A DNA stretch of 32,544 nt from a candidate division TM6 bacterium GW2011_GWF2_32_72 (lineage in GTDB: Bacteria > Babelota > Babeliae > Babelales > CAIQNR01): the NCBI GenBank assembly GCA_945882015.1, contig CAMCVM010000008.1, positions 1 through 32,544 of the forward strand. The letters run 5' to 3'. The position numbers and the translations under genes were made by a program. Below are positions 8,868-18,797 of the stretch, one piece after another. The notes under the pieces are model-generated. The model saw only the letters and a program-made list of their open reading frames with translations, did no database searches and was not told the origin of the DNA. How positions within the stretch are numbered: the first letter of the stretch is position 1; every line of letters begins with the position of its first letter.

Positions 8868-8983
8868 TCTGCTCAGAATTACCGTGTTAAAGTAGCAACT
8901 TCAATTTCAATGTGCTACCTTATACAGGCAAATCATAAAAGTAAATAAGTATCGATAAATAGGTTATTCAAGTAAGGTTTTTT

Positions 8984-10897
8984 GTGTTTCAAATCAGCAA
9001 CAAACAGCATTGGTTTATTTTTTTTAAAGTAACCGGCATCACTCTTTTTTGTACAATTGCTTTTTTATTGGGCATGTTTGCTTTTATTGGAAATCGTTTT
9101 TTAGTCGATTTTTCTGCACTTGAACAGTATCAACCGGGAAGACCTTCTGTTGTATTAGATATGCAAGGTAACCAATGGTGTACGTTTCAGTTAGATCGTA
9201 GAAATCCAGTTGCGCTTGCTACTATTGCTCCTTGCGTTATTCATGCATTTATTGCAGCAGAGGATTGGAAATTTTTTGAGCATTCAGGAATTTCTTTTCG
9301 TGCTATTGTCCGTTCTACGTTAGTTAATCTGTATCATCGTAAAATTGTTCAGGGCGCAAGTACCATTACACAGCAGCTGGTTAAATTATTATTCTTTGAT
9401 TCAAAACGAACATTTAAAAGAAAAATTAAAGAACAACTGTATGCATTATTGGTAGAGCGTCAGTTTACTAAAGAACAAATTTTAGAAACTTATTTAAACC
9501 ATGTTTATTTTGGGTGTGGTATTTATGGAGTAGAAGCTGCAGCACAAAGATTTTTTAACTGTTCAATTTGTGACGTAACGGTAGAACAAGCAGCAGTGTT
9601 AGCAGCAACGGTTCGTTCTCCGGGAAATTATTGCCCCTTACTTTTTCCACTTTCTGCTTTTGATAGGCGCAATGTTATTTTACATCAAATGGCAAAACGA
9701 TCTTTTATTGATCAGCAAAGCTGGAAAACAGCAAAACTTAAACCATTAGAACTTGCACCACAAGAACAAAGCATTTATGGCTTGCATTTTAAAGAAACAG
9801 TGCGTAAACAACTAGAAGAACTTTTTACCAAACAGCAACTGTATTCAGGTGGTTTAACCATTAAAACAACCGTTGATCAAGAAGCGCAAAAAAAAGCAGA
9901 ACAAGCTTTTAAAAATCATTGCACTAAACTTAAAACAGAAATAGGCAAGGACATTGATGGTGCTTTAATGAGTATTGATGTCAAAACAGGAGCAATTAAA
10001 GCATTAGTTGGCGGGTACTCTTTTGAGCAATCACCATTTAATAGAGCAACCCAGGCATATCGTCAACAAGGGTCTGTTTTTAAACCAATTTTATATACTA
10101 CGGCACTTCTTGAAGGGTTTAGTTTATTAGACAGAGCAATTGATGAGCCGCTAACGGTTAAGCAAGATAATCAAGTTTGGCAACCTAAGAATTATAATAA
10201 ACAGTATGAAGGTTCAATGACCTTGGCCCGTGCTTTGTCGTATTCTAATAATATTATTTCTGCAAAATTGATTTTGGCATTAGGTCCACAAAAAGTTGTT
10301 GATTGCGCGCAGAAATTTCACTTTAAAGGGCCGCTTCTACCTTACCCAGCATTATCTTTGGGCTGTGTTGACAGTACCGTGTATGAAGTAGCTGGAGCAT
10401 TTAATGTGTTTGCAAATGATGGCATGTATGTAAAACCATATTGTATAGAATGGGTTAAAGATTTTTCAGGGCAAAAAGTTTATCGACAGGTTGTAAAGCC
10501 TGAGGTGTTACTTGACCGATTGGTGGTACATAAAATTGCTCAAGTGTTAAGTTTTGGACTTGAAAGAAAGCGATCTCATGAAAAAGAATGGATCGATTCA
10601 GCGGCAATTAATAAAACAGGAACAACCAATGATTCAAGAACCTGTTGGTTTGCAGGCTCTACTCCTGAATTGACTACCGTTGTGTATATTGGGTTTGATG
10701 ACAATAGGCCGATGGGGCAAACAATATTTCCTGTTTATACAGCGTATCCTATCTGGTTGCAGTACCACAAAGGCATGAAGACACAGAAAAAAGAGTTTAA
10801 TTTTGATCCATCATTAACACCGATGCTTTTTAATATCAGAACAGGTAAAAGAGCTTTTGATGATTCAGGTGAGGATGTTTTTACCCTTTTAGTTTAA
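8984..10897 (+). CDS. Penicillin-binding protein 1A-type bifunctional transglycosylase/transpeptidase
   Basis: GT51 motifs EDWKFFEHSG, GASTITQQLVK, ERQFTKEQILETYLN; transpeptidase GSVFKP, SYSNN, NKTGTTND; GTG start. Confidence 0.93.
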   Translation: MFQISNKQHWFIFFKVTGITLFCTIAFLLGMFAFIGNRFLVDFSALEQYQPGRPSVVLDMQGNQWCTFQLDRRNPVALATIAPCVIHAFIAAEDWKFFEHSGISFRAIVRSTLVNLYHRKIVQGASTITQQLVKLLFFDSKRTFKRKIKEQLYALLVERQFTKEQILETYLNHVYFGCGIYGVEAAAQRFFNCSICDVTVEQAAVLAATVRSPGNYCPLLFPLSAFDRRNVILHQMAKRSFIDQQSWKTAKLKPLELAPQEQSIYGLHFKETVRKQLEELFTKQQLYSGGLTIKTTVDQEAQKKAEQAFKNHCTKLKTEIGKDIDGALMSIDVKTGAIKALVGGYSFEQSPFNRATQAYRQQGSVFKPILYTTALLEGFSLLDRAIDEPLTVKQDNQVWQPKNYNKQYEGSMTLARALSYSNNIISAKLILALGPQKVVDCAQKFHFKGPLLPYPALSLGCVDSTVYEVAGAFNVFANDGMYVKPYCIEWVKDFSGQKVYRQVVKPEVLLDRLVVHKIAQVLSFGLERKRSHEKEWIDSAAINKTGTTNDSRTCWFAGSTPELTTVVYIGFDDNRPMGQTIFPVYTAYPIWLQYHKGMKTQKKEFNFDPSLTPMLFNIRTGKRAFDDSGEDVFTLLV

Positions 10898-10913
10898 AAA
10901 TTGCTCTTTGTTG

Positions 10914-10960
10914 ACTCCTTAATTTCTTTTTCAGTAGATCTAAAGAAGAAATTAAGGAGT
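10914..10960 (+). promoter_or_regulatory. Inverted repeat sequestering a ribosome-binding site
   Basis: ACTCCTTAATTTCTT (10914-10928) is the perfect reverse complement of AAGAAATTAAGGAGT (10946-10960), which contains the SD AAGGAG 5 nt before ATG at 10965. Confidence 0.75.
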
Positions 10961-10964
10961 AGCT

Positions 10965-12956
10965 ATGAAAAATCATTATCGTTTAATTGTTCTGCTTATA
11001 ATTGCCACCAATTATCTTTTAGCTGATGATAGTTTAGATAATTTAAAAAACACGGTGACAGGTATTGGTGATCAATTTAAAGCATTTGGAAAAGGGTTAG
11101 CTGAAAGTTTTGGGATGAATCCTCCAGGGTATTATTATAGCTTTAGAATGTTTAATAATACCAACAGTATTATAGAAGCAGAGGCTCGACGTATTAAGAC
11201 CTATCAAGGTGTTTTTATCAAACAAGATTCTATCGAACAATGGTCACTCAATCCAACGGAAGAAAGTGGTCCAACTCGCTTTAAGGGTATTAATTTATAT
11301 TTAGAAGTAGTAGCACGTGCCAATGGGAGTGAAGTTTTTTCAGATTCTATTGTTGATCAAATGGCTGATTATAAAACCAGTACTCCTGCGGTTGTTTTTT
11401 ATAATATCTATGAAAGTGCTGCAGGAATACATGGCGAATCTTTAGGGACATCAAAAACAACCAGCGATACTTTTTTAGGATCGATTTATAATACATTACA
11501 AGTATCGCAAACCATGACATTTTTATTTGCTGATGAAACTTTTACCGTCACGTTAGACCCACAATCTTATAATTTTTTAAGTTCAAATAACAAAATTCCT
11601 CATTCAATTCGTCCTTTGCAGGGATTAAGAACTTTTGATTTTGGTGCGGCAGGTAAAATTGCTGTTTCTGCACAAGGTCTTGCAACTGGTCAGCTTAAAG
11701 ATGGAACAATGCAGAATGTTGAAGCTGATTTATATCACTATGAAATTATTGGTACAGACCAGACACCAAAAGTGATTACTGCTGGATTTAATCCTGGTAA
11801 TTTTAGTCAACCTTTAACACAGCGTTTGCGTACCATTACTCCTGTTGCTTGTTTAATATGGAACAAAGCACCTGATCAAATTGTGTCCGAAGATGGTTTT
11901 GTTGCTGTTACCTTACCAAATTCTACAACATGGGTTGCGTATAGTACTCCAGGTTGGTCTAACACTACCATGGCAGTTACCAATACTGTTATGGCAAAGG
12001 TTCCAGTGGGCAAGGCATTACAATTTTATTGTGTTCGTCCATTAATTGATACTCCAAATTACTTAACAACTGATGAAATGATAAAATTACAAAATTTAGA
12101 ACCAACAAAAACATTTGGTACAGAAACAACGCTGCAAACATTAGGAGTCAATCTTGCTCCGATTGATATTTTTAAAAGTATCAAAGAACAAGCTCCAAAA
12201 ACTCCAAAAGCTCCTTTGTATATTGTTTCAATTGATACCACCGATGACGCAAAAGCAAAAACATTTTTACAAAATCTTTTACAAGGCAAAATTCCTTTAC
12301 CTGCAGTACCTTCATTAAGTTCAAGCACGTTGGCTCAAGATGTTACACAGTCGCTTGCTACCCAACTTTCTACAACATTAGGACAGTTAAAAGATCCAGC
12401 TTCTGGTATGACAGGGTATTTATTACTGTACGACTGTTTTGTTCCGTATGGTAATGGTGCTGGCCCTTATTTTTATACCATTGAACCACTTTTAAAATTA
12501 ATCGCACCGATATTTTCTGAGCTTGCTCCTTTTATTAATAAATCATTGTATGAAACTGATGATGGAGCAAAAGCAGTTAAAGCTGTTATTGGACAATGGA
12601 TAACTACAGCATCAACCCAAATAGACAGGACTGCAGCAATTAAATCAGTACATGATCTTGTACTTACCTATTTGACAACACATGGAGTGGATGCACTGTT
12701 TGAAAAAAAATCAGATGGCTCTCTTGATAAAACAAAACTAAGTTGGATGGGTAATATGGGTCTTAATAAAGTAGTAAGCGGACCAACAGGAGTAGTCAAC
12801 GCTCCGGTTCAATACAAAAGTGGTATGAGTCATTTTGTTTATAGCAATAGCGCAATACCTTCTCTTATTGATCCAGTTACTCAAAAAGAAGTTGGTTGGA
12901 ACCCTTTACAGGTGATTGATCTTAAAGGCAATCAAGTTAAAAACTTACCGTATTAA
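10965..12956 (+). CDS. Large secreted protein of unknown function
   Basis: 663 aa, signal peptide MKNHYRLIVLLIIATNYLLADD, good SD; no recognised family. Confidence 0.85.
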   Translation: MKNHYRLIVLLIIATNYLLADDSLDNLKNTVTGIGDQFKAFGKGLAESFGMNPPGYYYSFRMFNNTNSIIEAEARRIKTYQGVFIKQDSIEQWSLNPTEESGPTRFKGINLYLEVVARANGSEVFSDSIVDQMADYKTSTPAVVFYNIYESAAGIHGESLGTSKTTSDTFLGSIYNTLQVSQTMTFLFADETFTVTLDPQSYNFLSSNNKIPHSIRPLQGLRTFDFGAAGKIAVSAQGLATGQLKDGTMQNVEADLYHYEIIGTDQTPKVITAGFNPGNFSQPLTQRLRTITPVACLIWNKAPDQIVSEDGFVAVTLPNSTTWVAYSTPGWSNTTMAVTNTVMAKVPVGKALQFYCVRPLIDTPNYLTTDEMIKLQNLEPTKTFGTETTLQTLGVNLAPIDIFKSIKEQAPKTPKAPLYIVSIDTTDDAKAKTFLQNLLQGKIPLPAVPSLSSSTLAQDVTQSLATQLSTTLGQLKDPASGMTGYLLLYDCFVPYGNGAGPYFYTIEPLLKLIAPIFSELAPFINKSLYETDDGAKAVKAVIGQWITTASTQIDRTAAIKSVHDLVLTYLTTHGVDALFEKKSDGSLDKTKLSWMGNMGLNKVVSGPTGVVNAPVQYKSGMSHFVYSNSAIPSLIDPVTQKEVGWNPLQVIDLKGNQVKNLPY

Positions 12957-12968
12957 CTCACTAAGGCT

Positions 12969-13973
12969 TTAACTGGCAATGATTTTCTGTAGCAAGGTAG
13001 GGTCAGCTTTAAAATCTTCTTGCAGCAAGGTAGAAAAAAGATGCGGGTACTGTTTTTCAAATGAACGCGCATTATGCACTTGATGATCATTAGTTTTTGT
13101 TTCCAGTGGCACGGTAATGCATCGTTTTTTAAAGTACACTGTTTCAAAGAGCGATCCTGCTCCAGCTCTACAAATAACTACATCAGCGGCAGGGTATAAG
13201 GTTTCAAGATGATTATGAAATTGAAACACATAGGCTTTCATGCCTAAATTTTTGTACTGTTGTTTAATTGCTTCAACATCGTTATTACCTATTTGATGTA
13301 TCACTTGCCAATCTTGCGCGGTTTGACATGCTTTTAAAAAAAGTTCATTGAGTGTTTGTGATCCTTGTGAACCTCCAAGCACCAATAATGTTTTATTAGT
13401 TTTATTAAAATGTAATGTTTGAAGAATCAGTTCACGAGTTGGTTTTTTACCTTTGTACTGTGGTTTTAAAGGGTAAGGACTAACAATTGAATTGCCATAA
13501 TTTACATAATTATTTGTTTCTGGGAAACAGATTCTTACAATTGATACAAAACGAGCCAAAAATCGAGTTGCTTTTCCAGGGACACAGTTAAGTTCAAAGA
13601 GTTCAACTCTAATACCTAATAATCGAGCAACTAAACAAACGGGAATGCTTATGTAGCCACCAGTGCTGATAATTAAAGAGGGTTTATGCTTTATTAAGTA
13701 ATAAAAGCTCATCATCGTTGAGCCAAATAGTTGCATGATAAAAAGAGGAATTTTAAACCACTCTTTTTTCAAAGGAACATTGTCTAAAGGTAAAGCAACT
13801 TTTTTAGAGATATAATCGATATTTTTCAGTAAAGAGCGGTCAAGTTCAGTCGGCGCGTGAAAAAATAAAACTTCTGTTTCAGGTTCAATTTCACGAAATT
13901 TTTCAGCATAACTTAAGCAAGGAATGATATGACCACCGGAACGTCCAGCAACACAGCAAATAATTTTTTTCAT
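12969..13973 (-). CDS. murG: UDP-N-acetylglucosamine--N-acetylmuramyl-(pentapeptide) pyrophosphoryl-undecaprenol N-acetylglucosamine transferase
   Basis: CCVAGRSGGHIIPCLSYAE, STGGYISIPVCLVARLLGI, LVLGGSQGSQTLNELF, VICRAGAGSLFE. Confidence 0.9.
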   Translation of the reverse strand: MKKIICCVAGRSGGHIIPCLSYAEKFREIEPETEVLFFHAPTELDRSLLKNIDYISKKVALPLDNVPLKKEWFKIPLFIMQLFGSTMMSFYYLIKHKPSLIISTGGYISIPVCLVARLLGIRVELFELNCVPGKATRFLARFVSIVRICFPETNNYVNYGNSIVSPYPLKPQYKGKKPTRELILQTLHFNKTNKTLLVLGGSQGSQTLNELFLKACQTAQDWQVIHQIGNNDVEAIKQQYKNLGMKAYVFQFHNHLETLYPAADVVICRAGAGSLFETVYFKKRCITVPLETKTNDHQVHNARSFEKQYPHLFSTLLQEDFKADPTLLQKIIAS

Positions 13974-14416
13974 TGTGATACTTTCTGATAATGACAACGA
14001 CTTAAAAAATTATGAAGCGCTTGTTTAAGCTCTTCATCTTTAATTTTTGTTAAAGCATACTGTTCTTTATGAGAAAGGCAAATAGGTTGTAAGGTTACTG
14101 CTTTTGTGCTGGGTGTTTTGACTGCATCATGCGTTTTAAAAACAGTTGGCGTGACATGTTTAAACCGTAATTGTTTAATATAAGGCCCCCCTAGGTGGTC
14201 GTTAATACTTTTTTTTAAAACATGAGATAGTAGATACAGTTCTTGTAACCAACTTGATTGGTAAACTCCAATAAACAAAGTATCTTCTGCGATTTTTTCA
14301 ATCCGCATTTTATCATGTAGTGTGCCAGCAATAGTTGGCCATTCAGTTAAAAGGGTAAGTTTCCAATTTTGTTCTTGGAAAAAAACATGCAAAATATTTT
14401 TTACTGACGTTGCCAT
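13970..14416 (-). CDS. DUF721 / DciA-like protein
   Basis: EWPTIAGTLHDKMRIEKIAEDTLFIGVYQSSWLQELYLLSHVLKKSIND matches the DUF721 pattern; ATGA overlap with murG. Confidence 0.7.
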   Translation of the reverse strand: MATSVKNILHVFFQEQNWKLTLLTEWPTIAGTLHDKMRIEKIAEDTLFIGVYQSSWLQELYLLSHVLKKSINDHLGGPYIKQLRFKHVTPTVFKTHDAVKTPSTKAVTLQPICLSHKEQYALTKIKDEELKQALHNFLSRCHYQKVSQ

Positions 14417-14479
14417 AAATTACCCCTGTATTCAAACGTCATTTTACTTTACTGTATGGACTTAAAAAACACAAAAAGA

Positions 14480-15205
14480 TTATTGTTCTTTTTTTAAAAA
14501 CAGATTTTTCCAAAAAAGCTTAGCACTTCCTGGGCATGGTGGGTGTTCAAGTGCCTCTTTTAAAATAGTTACCATATGCAGCGTTGCGTTTTTATCTTGG
14601 TCATTATTAAGATTGATCGCTTTTTTGTGAGCAGCAATCCAATAAGTAAGTAGATCATCAACATACATCATGCATTGTTCTTCAGTTAAGGTGCATTTTG
14701 AAACTTCTTGTGTAAATGCAACCGGGTCACTATTAAAACGCATAAAATAAGCAATTAATGCAGGAACTTCTTGGGCAGCACGGGTCGGTGAAAAATTTTT
14801 CTGAACGCAACGGGAAGCGATGGTAGGTAAAATTTGTGCTTGCCGTTCGGTTAAAAAAATAAAATGATAACCATGTGGTGGCTCTTCAATCAGCTTAAGC
14901 AAGCGGTTTGCGCACGCACTGGTTAAAAGATCGGCTTTGGTAATAATAAAAAAAAATGAATCAGATGGGTCTAGCCCCAGCATTGTTTTTTCAAAAATGA
15001 TCGCAATGTCTTCAAGCGTGTACCGTTTTTCTGGCTTGAGCCATAAAACAGCATGATGCTGCTTTTCTTGAATTTGACTGCATATAATACAGGTAGTGCA
15101 CTGGTTATGTAAGCAGAATTTTTGTTGTAAAAGAGTAATAGTTGCGTGCTCAACCTGCTGGTCAGACCCTACAAAAAGATAGGCTGGGGTTTGATTATTG
15201 TGCAT
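14480..15205 (-). CDS. holB: DNA polymerase III delta' subunit-like AAA+ protein
   Basis: FFFIITKADLLTSACANRLLKLIEEPPHGYHFIFLTERQAQILPTIASRC; overlaps tmk end. Confidence 0.85.
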   Translation of the reverse strand: MHNNQTPAYLFVGSDQQVEHATITLLQQKFCLHNQCTTCIICSQIQEKQHHAVLWLKPEKRYTLEDIAIIFEKTMLGLDPSDSFFFIITKADLLTSACANRLLKLIEEPPHGYHFIFLTERQAQILPTIASRCVQKNFSPTRAAQEVPALIAYFMRFNSDPVAFTQEVSKCTLTEEQCMMYVDDLLTYWIAAHKKAINLNNDQDKNATLHMVTILKEALEHPPCPGSAKLFWKNLFLKKEQ

Positions 15206-15839
15206 AAACAGCGTGCGCCTTAATTTTTTCTGTAACAATAGTGATTGCATGTTCAGCCAATTCTTCTTTGCTCATTTGTGCATCAAGTGTTACCACATTG
15301 TCTCGTGGGGCAACAAGGGCATCAAACCCTTCTGTCAGGCGATGCATTAATGCGGTTTCTTGCTCAATTGCATTCAGTGGGATATTACGTGCTTTCATGC
15401 GTTGGTAGGCAACCGCTGCAGGTAATTGTAAATATAATACTAGGTCAGGATTGCGCCCATTCATAGCCCAATCATTAATCATTTGTAAGGTGTTGAGATC
15501 TAAAGATCTACCATAACCTTGATACACCAATGACGAGTCTGCCATCCGGTCAGAAATAACAATTCCACCCGCTTGTAAATGGGGTAAAACTACTTGATTA
15601 AAATGCTGTGCGCGGTCAGTAGCAAACAATAAAAATTCAGCCTTATCACACACCGGTACTTCTTTATGAAGTAAGGTATGGCGCAAGAGTTTTCCCAGTT
15701 CGGTTGCTCCAGGCTCTTTGGTTGTAATAAGCTTATAAGTAGTTGAAAATGCTTGTGCAAGTGCGGCACAAAGTGTGGTTTTACCTGTTCCATCAATGCC
15801 TTCAAGAGCAATCAAAAAGCCATTGGTTATAGTTTTCAT
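15195..15839 (-). CDS. tmk: Thymidylate kinase
   Basis: IALEGIDGTGKTTL, TTKEPGATELGKLLR, ISDRMADSSLVYQGYGR. Confidence 0.94.
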   Translation of the reverse strand: MKTITNGFLIALEGIDGTGKTTLCAALAQAFSTTYKLITTKEPGATELGKLLRHTLLHKEVPVCDKAEFLLFATDRAQHFNQVVLPHLQAGGIVISDRMADSSLVYQGYGRSLDLNTLQMINDWAMNGRNPDLVLYLQLPAAVAYQRMKARNIPLNAIEQETALMHRLTEGFDALVAPRDNVVTLDAQMSKEELAEHAITIVTEKIKAHAVYAQ

Positions 15840-16028
15840 AAATGTACTTTCAAAAGCTGATTTATATGTAATTAAAGACAGTATAGCGTTCTCTTTGATA
15901 AAATAGAACTATCAAAAAATTGTTGGTTTCTCTTAAATTAAAATAAGCTCTTAAAAAAGAGTTGCTTTTTATAAAGGGTTTGAGTAGACTTACCTCTGTC
16001 GTTACAAGTAATGTAAAGATGTTTTATT

Positions 16029-17129
16029 TTGATAACCTCCATTTCCCCTATCCGACGTTCTGCCGGATGGGGGAATATTTTTATAAGAGAGTATGTCAAC
16101 TTGAAAAAAAAACTATTTGAACCACCTTTTTTGCCTCATAAAAAAGGCTCCACGTATTATAACTATTTTCCTGAAGATAATGGTCAAACTGAACAACCAG
16201 AATCATTATTGCGCAGTATGAAAATGTACCTTTTAAGTCATCTTAAAGGTAAAAAAGCTGGGCAAGAAGTGCATGCTTGGATAGATTCTTATTCAGGAAA
16301 AGATTGTTCTGATGAGCTTGTCATTACTTGGCTTGGTCATGCTACCATGCTGATTCAGATAGCAAACCTGAATATTTTAACTGACCCTATTATTAAGAGT
16401 CCTTCTTTACTGTACAAAAGAATTTTACCGTTTGGCTGTCAGCTTGAAAATCTACCAAAAATAGATATTGTGCTTTTGTCGCATAATCATCGTGACCATA
16501 TGGATAGTCCTACGCTTAAGGCGTTGCATACTAAAGACAAGCCTTTATTTTTGGTTCCTGAAGGCAATAAAAAGTGGTTTTTGTCAGCCGGAATTGAAAA
16601 TGTTCAAGAGTTTTCATGGTGGCAAACCTGGCAAGCCGGTTCGGTTGATTTTACTTTTGTTCCTGCTTGGCATTGGTCGCAACGGGGGCTTTTTGATCAC
16701 AATAAGACCTTATGGGGCGGCTGGATAATTCAGAGCAAGCAAGATACTGTTTACTTTGCTGGAGACACTGCTTATAACAAGTATTATTTTAATACTATTA
16801 AAAGTTGTTTTCCTGCTATTGATGTAGCAATTTTACCGATTGGTCCTTGCGACCCTGACGAATTAATGCGTCGGTCTCATATGAGTGCCCAAGATGCAGG
16901 TAATGCATTTCTTGATTCTGGTGCGACCTCTTTTATACCAATGCACTGGGGTACTTTTTATTTTGGGACTGATTTATTTCATACCCCGATTGAACGGCTT
17001 ACAACGTGGTGGAATCAATCTCAGGTTTTACTTGAGGGTAAGTATCTGTTTGCGTGTAAAGTGGGGCAGCAATTTCATCTTGAGCACCATAAAAGTTCTT
17101 ACTCAAATAGGCACGACCAGAATCGCTAA
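16029..17129 (+). CDS. Metallo-beta-lactamase-fold hydrolase, NAPE-PLD-like
   Basis: ITWLGHATMLIQI, LLSHNHRDHMD, YFAGDTAYN, PIGPCDPDELMRRSHMS, IPMHWGTF; start may be TTG 16029 or TTG 16101. Confidence 0.85.
   Translation: MITSISPIRRSAGWGNIFIREYVNLKKKLFEPPFLPHKKGSTYYNYFPEDNGQTEQPESLLRSMKMYLLSHLKGKKAGQEVHAWIDSYSGKDCSDELVITWLGHATMLIQIANLNILTDPIIKSPSLLYKRILPFGCQLENLPKIDIVLLSHNHRDHMDSPTLKALHTKDKPLFLVPEGNKKWFLSAGIENVQEFSWWQTWQAGSVDFTFVPAWHWSQRGLFDHNKTLWGGWIIQSKQDTVYFAGDTAYNKYYFNTIKSCFPAIDVAILPIGPCDPDELMRRSHMSAQDAGNAFLDSGATSFIPMHWGTFYFGTDLFHTPIERLTTWWNQSQVLLEGKYLFACKVGQQFHLEHHKSSYSNRHDQNR
16043..16075 (+). other. Strong GC-rich hairpin near the 5' end of the MBL gene
   Basis: TTCCCCTATCCG / CGGATGGGGGAA forms a 12-bp stem with one G-U pair and a 9-nt loop. 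Confidence 0.6.
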
Positions 17130-17997
17130 ACATCAAAACAACCACATCATCTTTGGTTAAAGTATTTATTTTTTGGAAAAGTCCTGCTGCAACAGCGCCG
17201 CTACTTGGCCCAACTAATAGTCCATACTGCTGTGCAAGTGGTGATAAAATTGAAAGACCTTCTTGGTCTGTGACTGTTAAAACTTCATCAATCACGTTAT
17301 AATCAATGACATCAGAACTGAAATCAATACCAATCCCTTCTATTTTATAAGGTTTTGGATTGCCTTGTGTTGCCCTGAATGAATTTGCAGCATCAAGTGC
17401 AAAAATTTTAACAGATGAATTTTGTTCTTTTAAATAGCGACCAACTCCGCTGACTGTGCCGCCTGTGCCGGAGCCTGCAAAAAAATGAGTCACTGTTCCG
17501 TGAGTTTGTTCCCAAATTTCTGGCCCTAATAAGGTGTAATGTGCATCACGGTTGACTTCATTGTAATATTGATTCGGCATAAATGAGTTAGGAGTTTCTT
17601 GTGCAAGTTTATAAGCAACGTTATGATAACTTTCTGGGTCGGTAATCAGTTCTGTTGATTTGCACATAATGATCTGTGCACCGTATGCTTGCAAGGTTTG
17701 CAATTTTTCTTTACTGCATTTTTGTGTCACAGTAATAATAACTTTGTAGCCTTTTGCAGCACCAATCATAGCAAGAGCAATTCCATGATTTCCAGATGAA
17801 GCATCAATCAAAGTTCCACCCGGTTTGAGCTTCCCTTCTTTTTCAGCTTTTTCAACCATATATAAAGCAGACCTATCTTTTACGCTTCCACCTGGGTTTA
17901 GATACTCAAGTTTTGCTAAAACAGTCGCGGGTGTGTCAAATGGAATTTGAATCAGAGGTGTGTTTCCAACAGCTTTTAATACAGATGGATACTGCAT
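16999..17997 (-). CDS. PLP-dependent cysteine synthase / cystathionine beta-synthase family protein
   Basis: VGNTPLIQIP, NPGGSVKDRSALYM, DASSGNHGIALA, AGSGTGGTVSGVGRYLKE, GPSSGAVAAG, FSDSGRAYLSKNF. Confidence 0.88.
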   Translation of the reverse strand: MQYPSVLKAVGNTPLIQIPFDTPATVLAKLEYLNPGGSVKDRSALYMVEKAEKEGKLKPGGTLIDASSGNHGIALAMIGAAKGYKVIITVTQKCSKEKLQTLQAYGAQIIMCKSTELITDPESYHNVAYKLAQETPNSFMPNQYYNEVNRDAHYTLLGPEIWEQTHGTVTHFFAGSGTGGTVSGVGRYLKEQNSSVKIFALDAANSFRATQGNPKPYKIEGIGIDFSSDVIDYNVIDEVLTVTDQEGLSILSPLAQQYGLLVGPSSGAVAAGLFQKINTLTKDDVVVLMFSDSGRAYLSKNFYGAQDEIAAPLYTQTDTYPQVKPEIDSTTL

Positions 17998-18071
17998 ATA
18001 TATCCTTTTTTAAACTAATTATACAAAGTTGCTCTCAGTGTAACATGGCAAATAGTTAAAGTGAATCAAGC

Positions 18072-18722
18072 TCATCTAGAAATAGGGCCCCAGACAATTT
18101 CACATTGAGGATTAGTTTTAGAAAGCGCTTGTTCTAAATTTTTCCGTGATTCTGGATCTTTGGAGATTGGGTTATTTTCTAAAATAAGAAGACGTAAATC
18201 TTTAAGATTTTTAAATGCATCAGCATCAATTTTTTTTATGTCGCATTCACCTAAATATAATTTTTCGATAGATGAAAGTCCTTGAAAATCATTTGCAGAA
18301 ATTGTGTTTACAAAGTTCCCAGTTAATGAGAGAGATCTAGTCTCTTTTGGAATAAGAGTACTAATACCTTCAAAATTTTCTAAACAAAGTCTTAAATGGC
18401 AATAAGCAGTAGTACTTAATAAAGCTTCTTGCAATAAATGTTCACGTAAACCAGAAAATCTAAAATCTTCAGGCCTAAAACGTACACAATGATACATCTT
18501 TTGAAAATGTGTTTCTGGGAAAAGGCTATAACTAAATTCACCAGGGCTTACATAATGCTTCTCCCAATTTCTTGGGCCACAATATGCAGATGGATTTCCA
18601 GATTGCTTCATCCAAAGTTCTGCTACGGCAGCTCTTACGGCTGCTTTTTTGGAAGAACCGTTTTGTGTAGTTGCTTGTATAGTTATTGTAAAAACAAATA
18701 ATGCATAAAATAAAAAGTTCAT
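18072..18722 (-). CDS. Secreted leucine-rich-repeat protein
   Basis: Signal peptide MNFLFYALFVFTITIQATT; LRRs SLSLTGNFVNTISANDFQGLSSIEKLYLGECDIKKIDADAFKNLKDLRLLILENNPI. Confidence 0.75.
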   Translation of the reverse strand: MNFLFYALFVFTITIQATTQNGSSKKAAVRAAVAELWMKQSGNPSAYCGPRNWEKHYVSPGEFSYSLFPETHFQKMYHCVRFRPEDFRFSGLREHLLQEALLSTTAYCHLRLCLENFEGISTLIPKETRSLSLTGNFVNTISANDFQGLSSIEKLYLGECDIKKIDADAFKNLKDLRLLILENNPISKDPESRKNLEQALSKTNPQCEIVWGPISR

Positions 18723-18797
18723 ACTATCTTGTCCTTTGCTGTTTTTTGTAATGATAAAGGTATTATAAAGAAAAAATACGTATTAACAAATAATACA

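Noticed and set aside
12059-12328. 89-aa minus-strand ORF inside the secreted-protein gene
   Set aside because: Shadow ORF opposite a longer, well-supported CDS.
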